From RHKX01 sp963745755 (lineage in GTDB: Bacteria > Actinomycetota > Thermoleophilia > Solirubrobacterales > 70-9): a stretch of DNA of 64,000 nt. A program made the translations under genes and the position numbers. The notes under the pieces are model-generated. The model was not told the DNA's origin, searched no databases, and was given only the letters and a program-made list of their open reading frames with translations. This document shows positions 36,181 to 44,589 of this stretch, piece by piece (within the stretch, counting starts at the first letter, position 1; each line of letters starts with the position of its first letter). Where the stretch lies: assembly GCA_963745755.1 (NCBI GenBank), contig CAVUYP010000001.1:1054001-1118000 (forward strand), read 5' to 3'.

Positions 36181-37193
36181 TCGAACCAGTGGCCGGGGCC
36201 GACGTAGGTCCCGTGCTCTTCGAGCAGGTCACGGTAGAAGCGATCGACGTCGACGGCGCCGGGGTGGCGGAAGCGCGGCAGCCCGACCACCCCGGCCCGC
36301 GGCTCGACCCACTCGAAGACGTCCTGGGCGCTGATCCAGTCGCGGACGATGCCGAGGTGCTCGGCGACCGTCGCCCGGACCGGCGGCAGGATCCGCTCGC
36401 GGGCGGCGAGGACCCGCGCCGCCATCTCCTCGTCGATCGTCGAGCCGCAGATCAGGATCTGCTCCTTGGCGGCGAGCAGCGTCTCGGCGAGCTCGTGGTC
36501 GCGGCAGACGAGCCAGCCGATCCGCAGGCCCGGCAGGCCGAAGGTCTTCGACATCGACGAGACGCTGAGCACCCGCGAGGAGAGGCCGGCGGCGACCGGC
36601 AGCGGCTCGCCGTAGGCGAGCTCGCGGTAGGTCTCGTCGACGAGCAGCCGCGCCGTCGGGTGCGACTCGACGATCCCGATCAGCCGCAGCAGCGTCTCGG
36701 CGTCGATCATCGCCCCGGTCGGGTTGTGGGGGTAGGTGACGCTGACCAGACGCGTCGACGGGCGCAGCATCGCCGCGACCCGCTCGAGGTCGAGCTCCCA
36801 GTCGTCCTCGAAGCGGATCGGTAGCGGCTCGACCTCGGCGGCGAGCCCGCGCGGCCCCTCGAGGTTGGCGGCGTAGTTGGGTTCCTGGATGAGCACGTGA
36901 TCGTCGGCCTCGAGCAGCGCCGAGGCGACGATGAACAGCGCCGGGGCGGCGCCGGCGGTGACCAGCACCTGATCGGGGGCGACGGCGTCGGAGTCGGCGG
37001 CGATCTGCTCGCGCAGGGACGGAACGCCGCGATGGTCGCCGTACTGGAGCAGCAGGTCGGCGACGTCGGTGTCGATGCCGTAGTCGCCGAGGGTCATGTC
37101 GGCGAACGAGCTCTCGGCGAGGTTGTTGGCGATCGCGTCGTAGCCGATCGCCTCGGGCGCTTCGATCTCGATCGGGGTGCGGCGGTATCGCAT
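36075..37193 (-). CDS. Pyridoxal-phosphate aminotransferase, class I/II fold
   Basis: 372 residues. The cofactor lysine lies in 'SSMSKTFGLPGLRIGW', with the phosphate-side 'VTAGAAPALFIVASALL' and the 'YPHNPTGAMID' and 'VDETYREL' motifs of fold-type I enzymes. The N-terminal 'AIANNLAESSFADMTL' is characteristic of a side branch without a defined substrate. It lies 4 bases after the GNAT gene, as the third gene of a leader-controlled operon. Confidence 0.88.
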   Translation of the reverse strand: MRYRRTPIEIEAPEAIGYDAIANNLAESSFADMTLGDYGIDTDVADLLLQYGDHRGVPSLREQIAADSDAVAPDQVLVTAGAAPALFIVASALLEADDHVLIQEPNYAANLEGPRGLAAEVEPLPIRFEDDWELDLERVAAMLRPSTRLVSVTYPHNPTGAMIDAETLLRLIGIVESHPTARLLVDETYRELAYGEPLPVAAGLSSRVLSVSSMSKTFGLPGLRIGWLVCRDHELAETLLAAKEQILICGSTIDEEMAARVLAARERILPPVRATVAEHLGIVRDWISAQDVFEWVEPRAGVVGLPRFRHPGAVDVDRFYRDLLEEHGTYVGPGHWFDQERSCFRLGFGWPETDELRRGLDALLAAAAGASR

Positions 37194-37197
37194 CGGC

Positions 37198-37686
37198 TCA
37201 GACGCTATCCGCTTCTCGGTCGGGCGAGAGCTCGTGGACGAGCCGGGGCTCGCGGAGCCGGGCGCCGTGCCAGTCGCGAACCCGCGGCTCGCCCTGCTCG
37301 CGCCAGCCGCGGGCGCGGTAGAAGCGGAGGGCGCGCTCGTTGCGCTCCTCGGTGTTCAGCCAGGCCCGCCGGCAACCGGCCTCCTCGAGTGCCCCGAGGG
37401 CGAGGTCGAGCAGCGCCGAGCCGGCGCCGCGGCCCCAGCCGCGCGGGTCGGTGTAGAGGCGGGTGATCTCGCCGGTCGCCGCGTCCCAGGCGACGAACGC
37501 GAAGATGCCCTGCTCGTCGACGGCGACGAGGTCGGCGGGATGGCGGCGGTCGCGGTTCGCCCGCTCGATCCGCTCGCTGCCGAGGAAGTCTCCCCAGGCG
37601 GCGACGGCGGCGCGCGTCAGCACGGCGCTGACCGCTTCGCTGTCGCCGGAGAAGGCGAGGCGGATCGTCCATTTGGCCTCCGCCAA
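37198..37686 (-). CDS. GNAT-family N-acetyltransferase
   Basis: 162 residues. The acetyl-CoA loop is PRGWGRGAGSALLDLAL, preceded by 'GEITRLYTDP' (motif D/A strand) and followed by 'RAWLNTEERNERALRFYRAR', the classic GNAT C-terminal region. It transfers an acetyl group to an amine of unknown identity. The frame begins with TTG; no good ribosome-binding site, so translation may be coupled to the gene 12 bases upstream. Confidence 0.85.
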   Translation of the reverse strand: MAEAKWTIRLAFSGDSEAVSAVLTRAAVAAWGDFLGSERIERANRDRRHPADLVAVDEQGIFAFVAWDAATGEITRLYTDPRGWGRGAGSALLDLALGALEEAGCRRAWLNTEERNERALRFYRARGWREQGEPRVRDWHGARLREPRLVHELSPDREADSV

Positions 37687-37697
37687 GGAGCGAGCGG

Positions 37698-37961
37698 TCA
37701 GTCGAACTTGCCGGCGTTGATCTGCTCGACGAGCACGCTCGACTCCTCGCGGACCCAGGTGCCGTCGGCGGTCTCGATGACCGGCAGCTCGTAGCCGCCG
37801 GTGTGCTCTTTGACCGCCTCGCGCTTGCCGCGCGGGAACGTCGGCTCGGCGACGACCTCGTAGTCGATCCCGCGCTGCTTGAGCGCCTTCTCGACCTTCC
37901 AGCAGGGATGGGCGTCGAGCTTGAACCAGGTGACGCCGCAGCGGTGCAGCTTGATGCTCAT
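37698..37961 (-). CDS. Thioredoxin-fold protein, glutaredoxin/GST N-terminal-like
   Basis: 87 residues from ATG 37961 behind GGAGG. It has the beta-alpha-beta start of glutaredoxins (KLHRCGVT), 'HPCWKVEKALKQRGIDYEVV' and a cis-Pro strand 'ELPVIETADGTWV', followed by 'ESSVLVEQI', which is like the glutathione transferase N-terminal domain. The single Cys before Trp-Lys replaces the usual CXXC. First gene of an operon with a GNAT and an aminotransferase, preceded by a ~214-base leader. Confidence 0.78.
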   Translation of the reverse strand: MSIKLHRCGVTWFKLDAHPCWKVEKALKQRGIDYEVVAEPTFPRGKREAVKEHTGGYELPVIETADGTWVREESSVLVEQINAGKFD

Positions 37962-38059
37962 CGGTACCTCCGGGGGGTGGCGGGACAGCGAACCTAGCCG
38001 CTCCCGGGGCGGGGCCGCATCGGTACTTCCCCGCGACAACGAAAAGCAGCGGCCCGGGG

Positions 38060-38165
38060 CGACTCGGTGGCCTGCCTCGCGCGTAGCCTTCGCGCGTTCA
38101 AAGCCTCTCGAGTCGGCCTTGAGAGATGCCCCTCCACTTGGCTTTCGTGGAGTTCTTTCTCTCTC
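38060..38165 (-). ncRNA. Structured leader RNA candidate upstream of the thioredoxin-fold operon
   Basis: On the minus strand two nested stem sets are visible. The outer GAGAGA/TCTCTC (38165-38160 with 38126-38121) encloses CTCCAC/GTGGAG (38152-38147 with 38137-38132). Then CGACTCG/CGAGTCG (38115-38109 with 38066-38060) encloses a CGCGCG hairpin (38096-38091 with 38083-38078). It lies between a good promoter and the first gene. It matches no riboswitch I know; a regulatory leader is inference. Confidence 0.4.
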
Positions 38166-38181
38166 CCGGACCGCTGCGGCG

Positions 38182-38210
38182 ACCATACGACCGGACCCCG
38201 CCGAGCGCAA
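38182..38210 (-). promoter_or_regulatory. Promoter TTGCGC-17-TATGGT for the leader-controlled operon
   Basis: On the minus strand TTGCGC (38210-38205) and TATGGT (38187-38182) are 17 bases apart. Transcription would start near 38175, leaving ~214 untranslated bases before ATG 37961. Confidence 0.5.
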
Positions 38211-38259
38211 GGGGGCCGCGGCGACGATGCCGCTATTTAGGGAGAAATGGCCCGGCCGA

Positions 38260-38565
38260 TCAGCGCTGATCGGGGCTTCCGGGGGCGGCGGGGGGCGATT
38301 CGGCCCCCTCCTCGCCGGCGCCGGCCTCGAGCTTGCGGACGAGATCGTCGAGGTCGAGGCGCTGAAGCTCGCCGGAGACGGCGTCGAGCTCGCCCTTGCA
38401 GTACTCGACGAGCGTCTTGCCCTCGCGGCAGAGCTCGAGCGTCTCGCGCAGCTCGGCCTTGCCGGAGTCGAGGCGGAGGATGATCTCCTCGAGCCGCTCC
38501 ACCGCGGCCTCGTAGCTGCGCGGGGCCACTCCCCCGCTCGCCGCCGCGTTGTCGCTGTCAGTCAT
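38260..38565 (-). CDS. xseB: Exodeoxyribonuclease VII small subunit
   Basis: 101 residues. The helical-hairpin core 'SYEAAVERLEEIILRLDSGK' and 'ELCREGKTLVEYCKGELDAV' is diagnostic. Several copies bind the helical stalk of XseA in the nuclease that degrades single-stranded DNA to short pieces. The C-terminal ~20 residues are Pro/Glu-rich and disordered. The start overlaps the end of xseA by 8 bases. Confidence 0.93.
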   Translation of the reverse strand: MTDSDNAAASGGVAPRSYEAAVERLEEIILRLDSGKAELRETLELCREGKTLVEYCKGELDAVSGELQRLDLDDLVRKLEAGAGEEGAESPPAAPGSPDQR

Positions 38566-39952
38566 CGTCGATCACCTCCGTGCGGACATCATCGTCGCTG
38601 AAGCGGACGCGCAGGCGCTGCTCGCGGCGCGCGGCGGCCGCCGAGGTGACGATCTCGCCCTCGGCGTCGCTGACGATCGCGTAGCCGCGCTCGAGGACGC
38701 GTTCGGGCTCGTGGGCGGCGAGCGTCTGGGCGATCCGCCGCAGGTCGGCGGCACGGCCGGCGACGGCGCTGCTGCCGTGGCGGTCGAGGGCGGTGGCGCG
38801 ACCGGCGATCCGGGTGCCGGCGGCGTCGGCGCCGTGCAGCGCCGCCCGCCGCTTACGGGCGAGGACGAGGGCGCGCCGCGATCCCTCGCGACCGCCGCGG
38901 GCGAGCGCCCGGGCGGCGGAGGCGCGGATCTCGCGGATCTGCTGATGGAGGCGGCGGCGCTGGCCGTCGGTGTGGTGGCCGAGGGCGCGGGCGACCGCGG
39001 CGAGGCGGCGGGCGCGGGCGCTGCCGGCCTCGCGGCCGCGGCCGGCGATCCGGGCGGAGTCGGCGGTGAGCCGGCGGCGGGCGGCACCGACGTCGACCCG
39101 AACGGCCTCCTCGATCGCATGGGTCGGGGTCGAGCAGCAGACGGCGGCGACGTCGTCGAGCAGGGTCCGGTCGGATTCGTGGCCGACGGCGGAGATCACC
39201 GGCACGCGCAGCAGCGCGACCGTCCGGCAGAGGGTCTCGTCGCAGAACGCCCAGAGGTCGGCGAGGCTGCCGCCGCCGCGGGCGACGACGATCACCTCGA
39301 CGTCGGGCACCGCGGCGAGGTCGCTGAGCGCGCGGGCGATCTTCGCGGCGGCGTGACGGTCCTGGACCGGCGGGTGGGCGAAGACGGCGCGGCCCGCCCA
39401 GGCGCGGCGGCCGAGGCCGGCGAGCAGGTCGGCCTCGGCGGCGGAGCCGCGGCCGGTGACGATCCCGATCGTCCGCGGCAGAACCGGGCGGGGCAGCCGC
39501 TTCTGGGGATCGAAGAGCCCCTCGGCGGCGAGCTTGCGGCGCAGCTCGGCGAGCTGGGCCAGCAGGTCGCCCTCGCCGGCGAGGCGCAGCCGGGTGCAGC
39601 GGAAGCTGAACGAGGGCGAGGCGGTGGCGCTGCCCGGGTAGTAGTCGGGGCCGCCGAAGACGACCACCTCGGTGCCGTCGCGGACCGAGTCGTCGGGAAG
39701 CTTCAGGCGGTCCCAGTCGCTGCGCCACATCGAGCAGGGAATCGCCCCCTCGCCGTCGCGCAGCTCGAAGTAGGCGGACTTCGGAGTCAGCCGCAGGTTC
39801 GTCACCTCGCCGATCACCTGGACGCGGGTCCGCTGCCGCAGGTAGGTGCGCAACGCCGCGGCGTAGCGGCCGACGGCGAACGGTCCGGTCGGCCCCGGCT
39901 CGCCGGCGGTGGGCGCGGCGCCCGGAATCGGCTCCTGACCGTCGTCAGCCAT
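38558..39952 (-). CDS. xseA: Exodeoxyribonuclease VII large subunit
   Basis: 464 residues. It has an N-terminal OB fold ('VQVIGEVTNLRLTPKSAYFE'), a catalytic domain with 'GIVTGRGSAAEADLL' and 'VVARGGGSLADLWAFCD' followed by 'VGHESDRTLLDDVA', then a long helical stalk and the C-terminal 'ERGYAIVSDAEGEIV'. Start at ATG 39952, where CATCCT lies 7 bases upstream, close to the leaderless pattern. Works with XseB in DNA repair and recombination clean-up. Confidence 0.94.
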   Translation of the reverse strand: MADDGQEPIPGAAPTAGEPGPTGPFAVGRYAAALRTYLRQRTRVQVIGEVTNLRLTPKSAYFELRDGEGAIPCSMWRSDWDRLKLPDDSVRDGTEVVVFGGPDYYPGSATASPSFSFRCTRLRLAGEGDLLAQLAELRRKLAAEGLFDPQKRLPRPVLPRTIGIVTGRGSAAEADLLAGLGRRAWAGRAVFAHPPVQDRHAAAKIARALSDLAAVPDVEVIVVARGGGSLADLWAFCDETLCRTVALLRVPVISAVGHESDRTLLDDVAAVCCSTPTHAIEEAVRVDVGAARRRLTADSARIAGRGREAGSARARRLAAVARALGHHTDGQRRRLHQQIREIRASAARALARGGREGSRRALVLARKRRAALHGADAAGTRIAGRATALDRHGSSAVAGRAADLRRIAQTLAAHEPERVLERGYAIVSDAEGEIVTSAAAARREQRLRVRFSDDDVRTEVIDDD

Positions 39953-40023
39953 CCCGACGAGGATGGCAGGCCCGCCCGCCGGCAACTGCGGGCAGCCGGT
40001 GGCGGCGGCCCGCCGATCCGCCG

Positions 40024-40068
40024 CGAGGTCGAGGAAACCGGTGACTATTCCCCGTTTCCTCGACCTCG
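40024..40068. repeat. Copy B of the palindromic repeat family
   Basis: Perfect 15-base arms CGAGGTCGAGGAAAC (40024-40038) and GTTTCCTCGACCTCG (40054-40068) around a 15-base loop, between the xseA start and the monooxygenase stop. Confidence 0.8.
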
Positions 40069-40102
40069 ACGGGGAGCGGGTGGGCGGCGGGGAGCGGGTG
40101 GC

Positions 40103-41647
40103 TCAGGCGGGGACCGGAGCACGGTCGGGGTCGGTGGCGTGCTCGACCTCGTACTCGCCGACGTCGAAGCGCTCGGTGGCGCGGATGTGCTCGGCCGTCC
40201 AGTCGGGCCAGAGGGTCGAGTTGCGGCCCTCGCGGTCGACGTACCAGCTCGCGCAGCCGCCCTGCAGCCAGACGGTGCCCTCCATCTTCCGGTCGAGGTC
40301 GGCGACGAAGCGGGCCTGGACCTCGGCGCGGACATCGACGCTGGCGAGGCCGCGGCTGCGCATCTCGGCGAGCGCGTCGAGGACGTAGGCGTACTGGTGC
40401 TCGATCATCTCGACCGCCGAGGTGTGGCCGATGCCGACGTTCGGGCCGCCGAGGATGAACAGGTTCGGGAAGCCGGCGACGGTCGTGCACCGGTTCGCCC
40501 GTGGGCTGCCGTTCCAGAGCTCGCTGAGGCTGCGGTCGCCGTCGCGCCCGTAGATGATCTTCGTGCCCGGGAAGTCGGTCACCTGGAAGCCGGTGCCGAG
40601 GATGATCGCGTCGACCTCCCGCTCGCTGCCGCCGCCGCCGACGACGGTGCTGCCGCGGACCTCGGCGAGGCCCTCGGTGATGACGTCGACGTTGTCCTCG
40701 CCGAGCGACGGATAGAAGTCGTTGGAGATCAGGATCCGCTTGCAGCCGATCGTGTAGTCGGGGGTCAGTCGGGCGCGCAGCTGCGGATCCGGCACCTGGC
40801 GATGCAGGTGGGCGCGGGCGACGCGCTCGACGAGACCGAGCAGGCGCGGCCGCTTGACGAGCCCGAGCACCATCACCTCGCGTGACCAGAAGATCGCTGC
40901 GCGGGTCAGCTTCTGGAGGAGCGGAAAGCGCCGGTAGAGCGCCCGGCGGCGGGCGCTGATCGGGCGATCGCGGCGCGGCGCGATCCAGGCCGGGGTGCGT
41001 TGGAAGAGGTTCAGCTCGGCGACCGCGGGCTGGATCTGCGGCACGAACTGGATCGCCGAGGCGCCGGTGCCGATCACCGCGACCCGCTTACCGGTCAGGT
41101 CGTAGTCGTGGTTCCAGCGAGCCGAGTGGAAGACCTCGCCGGGGAAGTCCTCGATCCCGGGGATGTCGGGCAGACGCGGCTCGACGAGGCCGCCGAGGGC
41201 GGCGACGAGGACCCGGCAGCGGACCTCGCCGCTCGCCGTCGTCAGGACCCAGATCCGCCGGTCGTCGTCCCAGCGGGCCTCGGTCACCTCGCTGTCGAAG
41301 CGGATGTGCGGGGTGACCCCCTGCTCGTCGGCGGTGCGGCGCAGGTACTCCCAGATCTCCGGCTGCGGCGAGAACGACCGCGACCAGTCCGGGTTCGGGG
41401 CGAACGACAGCGAGTAGAGGTGCGACGGCACGTCGCACTGACAGCCCGGGTAGGTGTTGTCGCGCCAGGTCCCGCCGACGCTCGACGCCCGCTCGAGTAC
41501 GACGAAGTCGTCGATCCCCTGCCGCTTCAGCTTGATCGACATGCCGAGGCCGGCGAAGCCGGTGCCGATCACCGCGACCTCGTGGACGCGGACGCCGCCG
41601 TCGGCCCGGGTGCCGCCGTTGCGCTGCTCCTCGATCGTCGTCGCCAT
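40103..41647 (-). CDS. Baeyer-Villiger-type flavin monooxygenase
   Basis: 514 residues. The FAD motif VIGTGFAGLGMSIKL, the class B signature 'FPGEVFHSARWNH' (FXGXXXHXXXW) and the NADPH motif 'VAVIGTGASAIQFV' are all present, followed by 'IILGTGFQVTDF'. The enzyme inserts oxygen into ketones or oxidises heteroatoms using NADPH and O2; the substrate is unknown. It is divergent from a TetR regulator across an 87-base gap containing tandem operator-like repeats, so induction by a ketone or steroid-like compound is likely. Confidence 0.9.
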   Translation of the reverse strand: MATTIEEQRNGGTRADGGVRVHEVAVIGTGFAGLGMSIKLKRQGIDDFVVLERASSVGGTWRDNTYPGCQCDVPSHLYSLSFAPNPDWSRSFSPQPEIWEYLRRTADEQGVTPHIRFDSEVTEARWDDDRRIWVLTTASGEVRCRVLVAALGGLVEPRLPDIPGIEDFPGEVFHSARWNHDYDLTGKRVAVIGTGASAIQFVPQIQPAVAELNLFQRTPAWIAPRRDRPISARRRALYRRFPLLQKLTRAAIFWSREVMVLGLVKRPRLLGLVERVARAHLHRQVPDPQLRARLTPDYTIGCKRILISNDFYPSLGEDNVDVITEGLAEVRGSTVVGGGGSEREVDAIILGTGFQVTDFPGTKIIYGRDGDRSLSELWNGSPRANRCTTVAGFPNLFILGGPNVGIGHTSAVEMIEHQYAYVLDALAEMRSRGLASVDVRAEVQARFVADLDRKMEGTVWLQGGCASWYVDREGRNSTLWPDWTAEHIRATERFDVGEYEVEHATDPDRAPVPA

Positions 41648-41700
41648 TCTCGCTCCTCCGCTCGCCGCCGGGCCCGTGCCGGTACCCTCGTTCCGTTCCC

Positions 41701-41728
41701 TACTGATGGTAGGTTACTGAGAGTAGGT
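41701..41728. promoter_or_regulatory. Tandem operator-like repeat between monooxygenase and TetR genes
   Basis: Two 14-base direct repeats TACTGATGGTAGGT and TACTGAGAGTAGGT lie head to tail, differing at two positions. The first is part of the inverted repeat CCTAC/GTAGG (41699-41713). The best guess is TetR binding sites controlling both genes. Confidence 0.65.
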
Positions 41729-41734
41729 CTGAGT

Positions 41735-42445
41735 GTGACGTCGACCACACAACATCCGCCGACGAGCGGCCGGCTGGCCGCGATCGAGCGCGAGCTCGCC
41801 GGCCACCCCCATCGACGGGTGCCGCGCGACCTGCGCCGCCGCCACCTGCTCGAGCTGGCGACGGCGCTGTTCGCCGAGCGCGGCTTCGAGGCGGCGTCGA
41901 TGGACGAGCTGGCACAGCGGGCCGGCGTCTCGAAGCCGGTCATCTACGACCAGTTCGGCTCCAAGGAGGGACTGCTGGTCGCGGTCGTCGAGACGATGGG
42001 CATCGAGCTCAACGAGGCGATCCGCAGCGCCGTCGCCGGCCGCACCGATCCCGAGGACCTGCTCCGCAGCGGCAGCCTCGCCTTCTTCCGCTTCGCGGGT
42101 TCGCGCCGGGCGACCTTCTCGATGGCGTTCGGCGCGGTCCGCTCGATCGACTCCTCGACGCTGGCCGTCGCCGCCAAGGTGGCCGAGATCCGCGCCCGCC
42201 AGGACGCGCTCGTCGCGGCGGCGATCTCGGCGACCGCCGCGAGCCTCGGCGGCGAACCCGACCCGCTCGAGGTGAGCGCGATCACCCGCGGCCTCAACGG
42301 CGTCTACGAGGGCCTCGTCGAGTGGTGGGACGACAACCCCGAGGTGCCGGCCGAGGACCTGGCCGGATGGGTCGTGGCGCTGGTCCTGCCCGGCCTCCGG
42401 CAGATGGCCGAGGGATCGGCCCCGCCCGGCGGGACCGGCCGCTGA
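41735..42445 (+). CDS. TetR/AcrR-family regulator
   Basis: 236 residues from GTG 41735. The DNA-binding domain starts at ~32 ('RRRHLLELATALFAERGFEA', then 'MDELAQRAGVSKPVIYDQFG'), followed by a helical ligand domain with a TetR_C-like end ('GVYEGLVEWWDDN'). An N-terminal Pro/His-rich tail of ~30 residues precedes it. It probably represses the divergent monooxygenase and itself. The gene downstream (OsmC) starts 72 bases later and has its own ribosome-binding site. Confidence 0.88.
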   Translation: MTSTTQHPPTSGRLAAIERELAGHPHRRVPRDLRRRHLLELATALFAERGFEAASMDELAQRAGVSKPVIYDQFGSKEGLLVAVVETMGIELNEAIRSAVAGRTDPEDLLRSGSLAFFRFAGSRRATFSMAFGAVRSIDSSTLAVAAKVAEIRARQDALVAAAISATAASLGGEPDPLEVSAITRGLNGVYEGLVEWWDDNPEVPAEDLAGWVVALVLPGLRQMAEGSAPPGGTGR

Positions 42446-42517
42446 CGAACCCGCCCCGGAGCGGCGGGAATTGCGATGCTGGTGGCCGACGAGGTCAGCG
42501 AGCGGAAGGAGATCGGG

Positions 42518-42945
42518 ATGGCGGCGACGGGACACGCGAAATGGACGGGGTCCGTGGAGAGCGGCGCCGGCGCCGTCGAGACCGGCACGAAATCGCTCGA
42601 GGGCACCTACTCGGCGGCCTCGCGGTTCGGCGACGGCAAGGGGACGAACCCCGAGGAGCTGATCGCGGCCGCGCACGCCGCCTGCTTCTCGATGGCGCTG
42701 TCGCTGATCCTCGGGAGGCCGGCAGCGAGCCGGAGAGCGTCGAGACCGACGCCCGGGTCTACCTGCGGCGCACCGAGGGCGGTTACGAGATCCACAAGGT
42801 CGAGCTCGAGACGGTCGGGACGGTCCCCGGTGTCAGCGAGGACGAATTCAAGGGACACGCCGAGACCGCCAAGAAGCAATGCCCGGTCTCGCGGGCGCTC
42901 GCCGGCGGGCCGGAGATCACCCTCGAGGCGCGACTCGCGGGCTGA
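42518..42945 (+). CDS. OsmC/Ohr-family peroxiredoxin-like protein, one frame break
   Basis: About 142 residues after correction. The two reactive cysteines of the OsmC fold are in 'AAHAACFSMALSL' and 'KKQCPVSRAL'; the family reduces organic hydroperoxides. ATG 42518 follows AAGGAG. At ~42714 one base appears missing; restoring it gives 'LILGEAGSEPESVETDARV'. This is the only deletion-type break among those I resolved outside 26-33 kb. First gene of a group with a thioesterase and an alcohol dehydrogenase. Confidence 0.82.
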
Positions 42946-42963
42946 CCGGGCGGAGCCGCGACG

Positions 42964-43413
42964 ATGAGCGCCAGCGCCGACTCGCGGGACGCGTTCCCGC
43001 AGCTGACCACCCTGCAGACCCGCTGGGCCGACAACGACGTCTACGGCCACGTCAACAACGTCGAGTACTACGCCTTCTTCGACACGGTCATCAACCGCTG
43101 GCTGATCGACGAGGGCGGCCTCGACATCCACGGCGGCGACGTGATCGGCGTCTGCGCCGAATCGCACTGCACCTACCGGGACGGCTTCTCTTTCCCCGAG
43201 GACGTCGAGGCCGGCCTGCGGGTCGGCAAGCTCGGCAAGTCGAGCGTCCGCTACGAGATCGGTCTGTTCGCGGTCGGCGCCGAGGAGCCGTCGGCGACGG
43301 GCTGGTTCGTGCACGTCTTCGTCGATGCCGAGACGCGGCGGCCGGCGGCGATGCCGCCGCGGCTGCGGGCGAGCCTCGAGCGGCTGCTGACCGAGGGCGG
43401 TGAGGGCGAGTGA
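42964..43413 (+). CDS. Hotdog-fold acyl-CoA thioesterase (4HBT/FadM-like)
   Basis: 149 residues. 'TRWADNDVYGHVNNVEYYAF' is the 4HBT active-site motif with the catalytic Asp, followed by a single hotdog domain. It hydrolyses acyl-CoA thioesters. The stop overlaps the GTG of the alcohol dehydrogenase by 4 bases, so the two act together, perhaps releasing and oxidising an acyl or alcohol intermediate. Confidence 0.88.
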   Translation: MSASADSRDAFPQLTTLQTRWADNDVYGHVNNVEYYAFFDTVINRWLIDEGGLDIHGGDVIGVCAESHCTYRDGFSFPEDVEAGLRVGKLGKSSVRYEIGLFAVGAEEPSATGWFVHVFVDAETRRPAAMPPRLRASLERLLTEGGEGE

Positions 43414-44538
43414 GGATCCGCAGCGCCGTACTCCGCGAGATGGGTGCCGCGCCGCCCTATGCGCAGTCCCGGCCGCTCGAGATCACCGAGCTCGAGCTCG
43501 ACCCGCCCGGCCCCGGCGAGCTGCTCGTCAAGGTCCGCGCCGCCGGCCTCTGCCACTCCGACCTCTCGGTGATCGACGGCTCACGGCCGCGGGTGATGCC
43601 GATGGCGCTCGGCCACGAGGCGGCCGGCGAGGTCGTCGGGGTCGGTGCAGGCAGCACCGGCTTCGACCCCGGCGACCACGTCGTCTTGGCCTTCGTTCCC
43701 GCCTGCGGGGAGTGCGAGCCGTGCCGGGCCGGCCGGCCGGCGCTCTGCGAGCCCGGCGCCGCCGCAAACGCCGCCGGCACCCTGCTCGGCGGCGAGCGCC
43801 GGCTGCACGGGCCCGGCGGCGAAGAGATCAACCACCATCTCGGCGTCTCGGCATTCTCCGACCACATCGTCGTCTCCGAGGCATCGGCGGTGAAGGTCGA
43901 TCCGGAGCTGCCCTTCGACATCGCGGCGCTGTTCGGCTGCGCGGTCCTGACCGGCGTCGGCGCCGCCGTCAACGCGGCCCGGATCGAGCCCGGCCAGCGC
44001 GTCGCGGTGTTCGGCCTCGGCGGCGTCGGGCTGTCGGCGCTGCTCGGCGCGGTGCTCAGCCGAGGCGGGGACGATCGTCGCCGTCGACGTCGTCGCCGAC
44101 AAGCTCGAGCTCGCCAGGCGGCTCGGTGCGACCGACGCCGTCGAGGCCGGCCCGGGCGCCGTCGCGGCGATCCGCGAGATCACCGGCGGCGGCGCCGACC
44201 ACGTGATCGAGACGGTCGGCAGTGCCAAGGTGCTCGGCGACGCCTACGACGCGACCCGGCGCGGCGGTACGACGACGACCGTCGGCCTGCCCGACCCGAG
44301 CCAGATGCTGAGCATCCCGGCGGTCTCGCTGGTCGCCGAGGAGCGGACGCTGCGCGGCTCCTATCTGGGCTCGAGCGTCCCGGCCCGCGACCTGCCCCGG
44401 TTCATCGACCTGCATCGGCAGGGGCGCCTCGACGTCGAGGCCCTGCTCACCGCCCGGCTTTCGCTCGACGAGATCAACGAAGGCTTCGACCGGCTCGCGA
44501 GTGGCGAGGCGATCCGCCAGGCCGTCGTCTTCGACTGA
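43410..44538 (+). CDS. Zinc-dependent alcohol dehydrogenase (MDR family), one frame break
   Basis: About 375 residues after correction. Catalytic zinc ligands lie in 'GLCHSDLSV' and 'ALGHEAAGEVVGVG', the structural zinc cluster in 'CGECEPCRAGRPALCE', and the NAD motif in 'VFGLGGVGLSAL'. It resembles class III/arylalcohol dehydrogenases. An extra A at 44058 shifts the frame; without it the join reads 'GAVLAEAGTIVAVDVVADK'. The GTG start is inside the thioesterase stop. Confidence 0.86.
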
Positions 44539-44589
44539 GCGCGTCGGCGCGGACTTGATCCGCGGCCGCTCCCCTGCGAAGATAGTTGC

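Noticed and set aside
38121..38175. Possible glycine riboswitch (GGGAGAG, GGGGCA and CTCTCAAGG in the right order)
   Set aside because: The conserved CCGAAGG core and the second aptamer are missing, and downstream genes are not glycine genes. Kept only as an unclassified structured leader.
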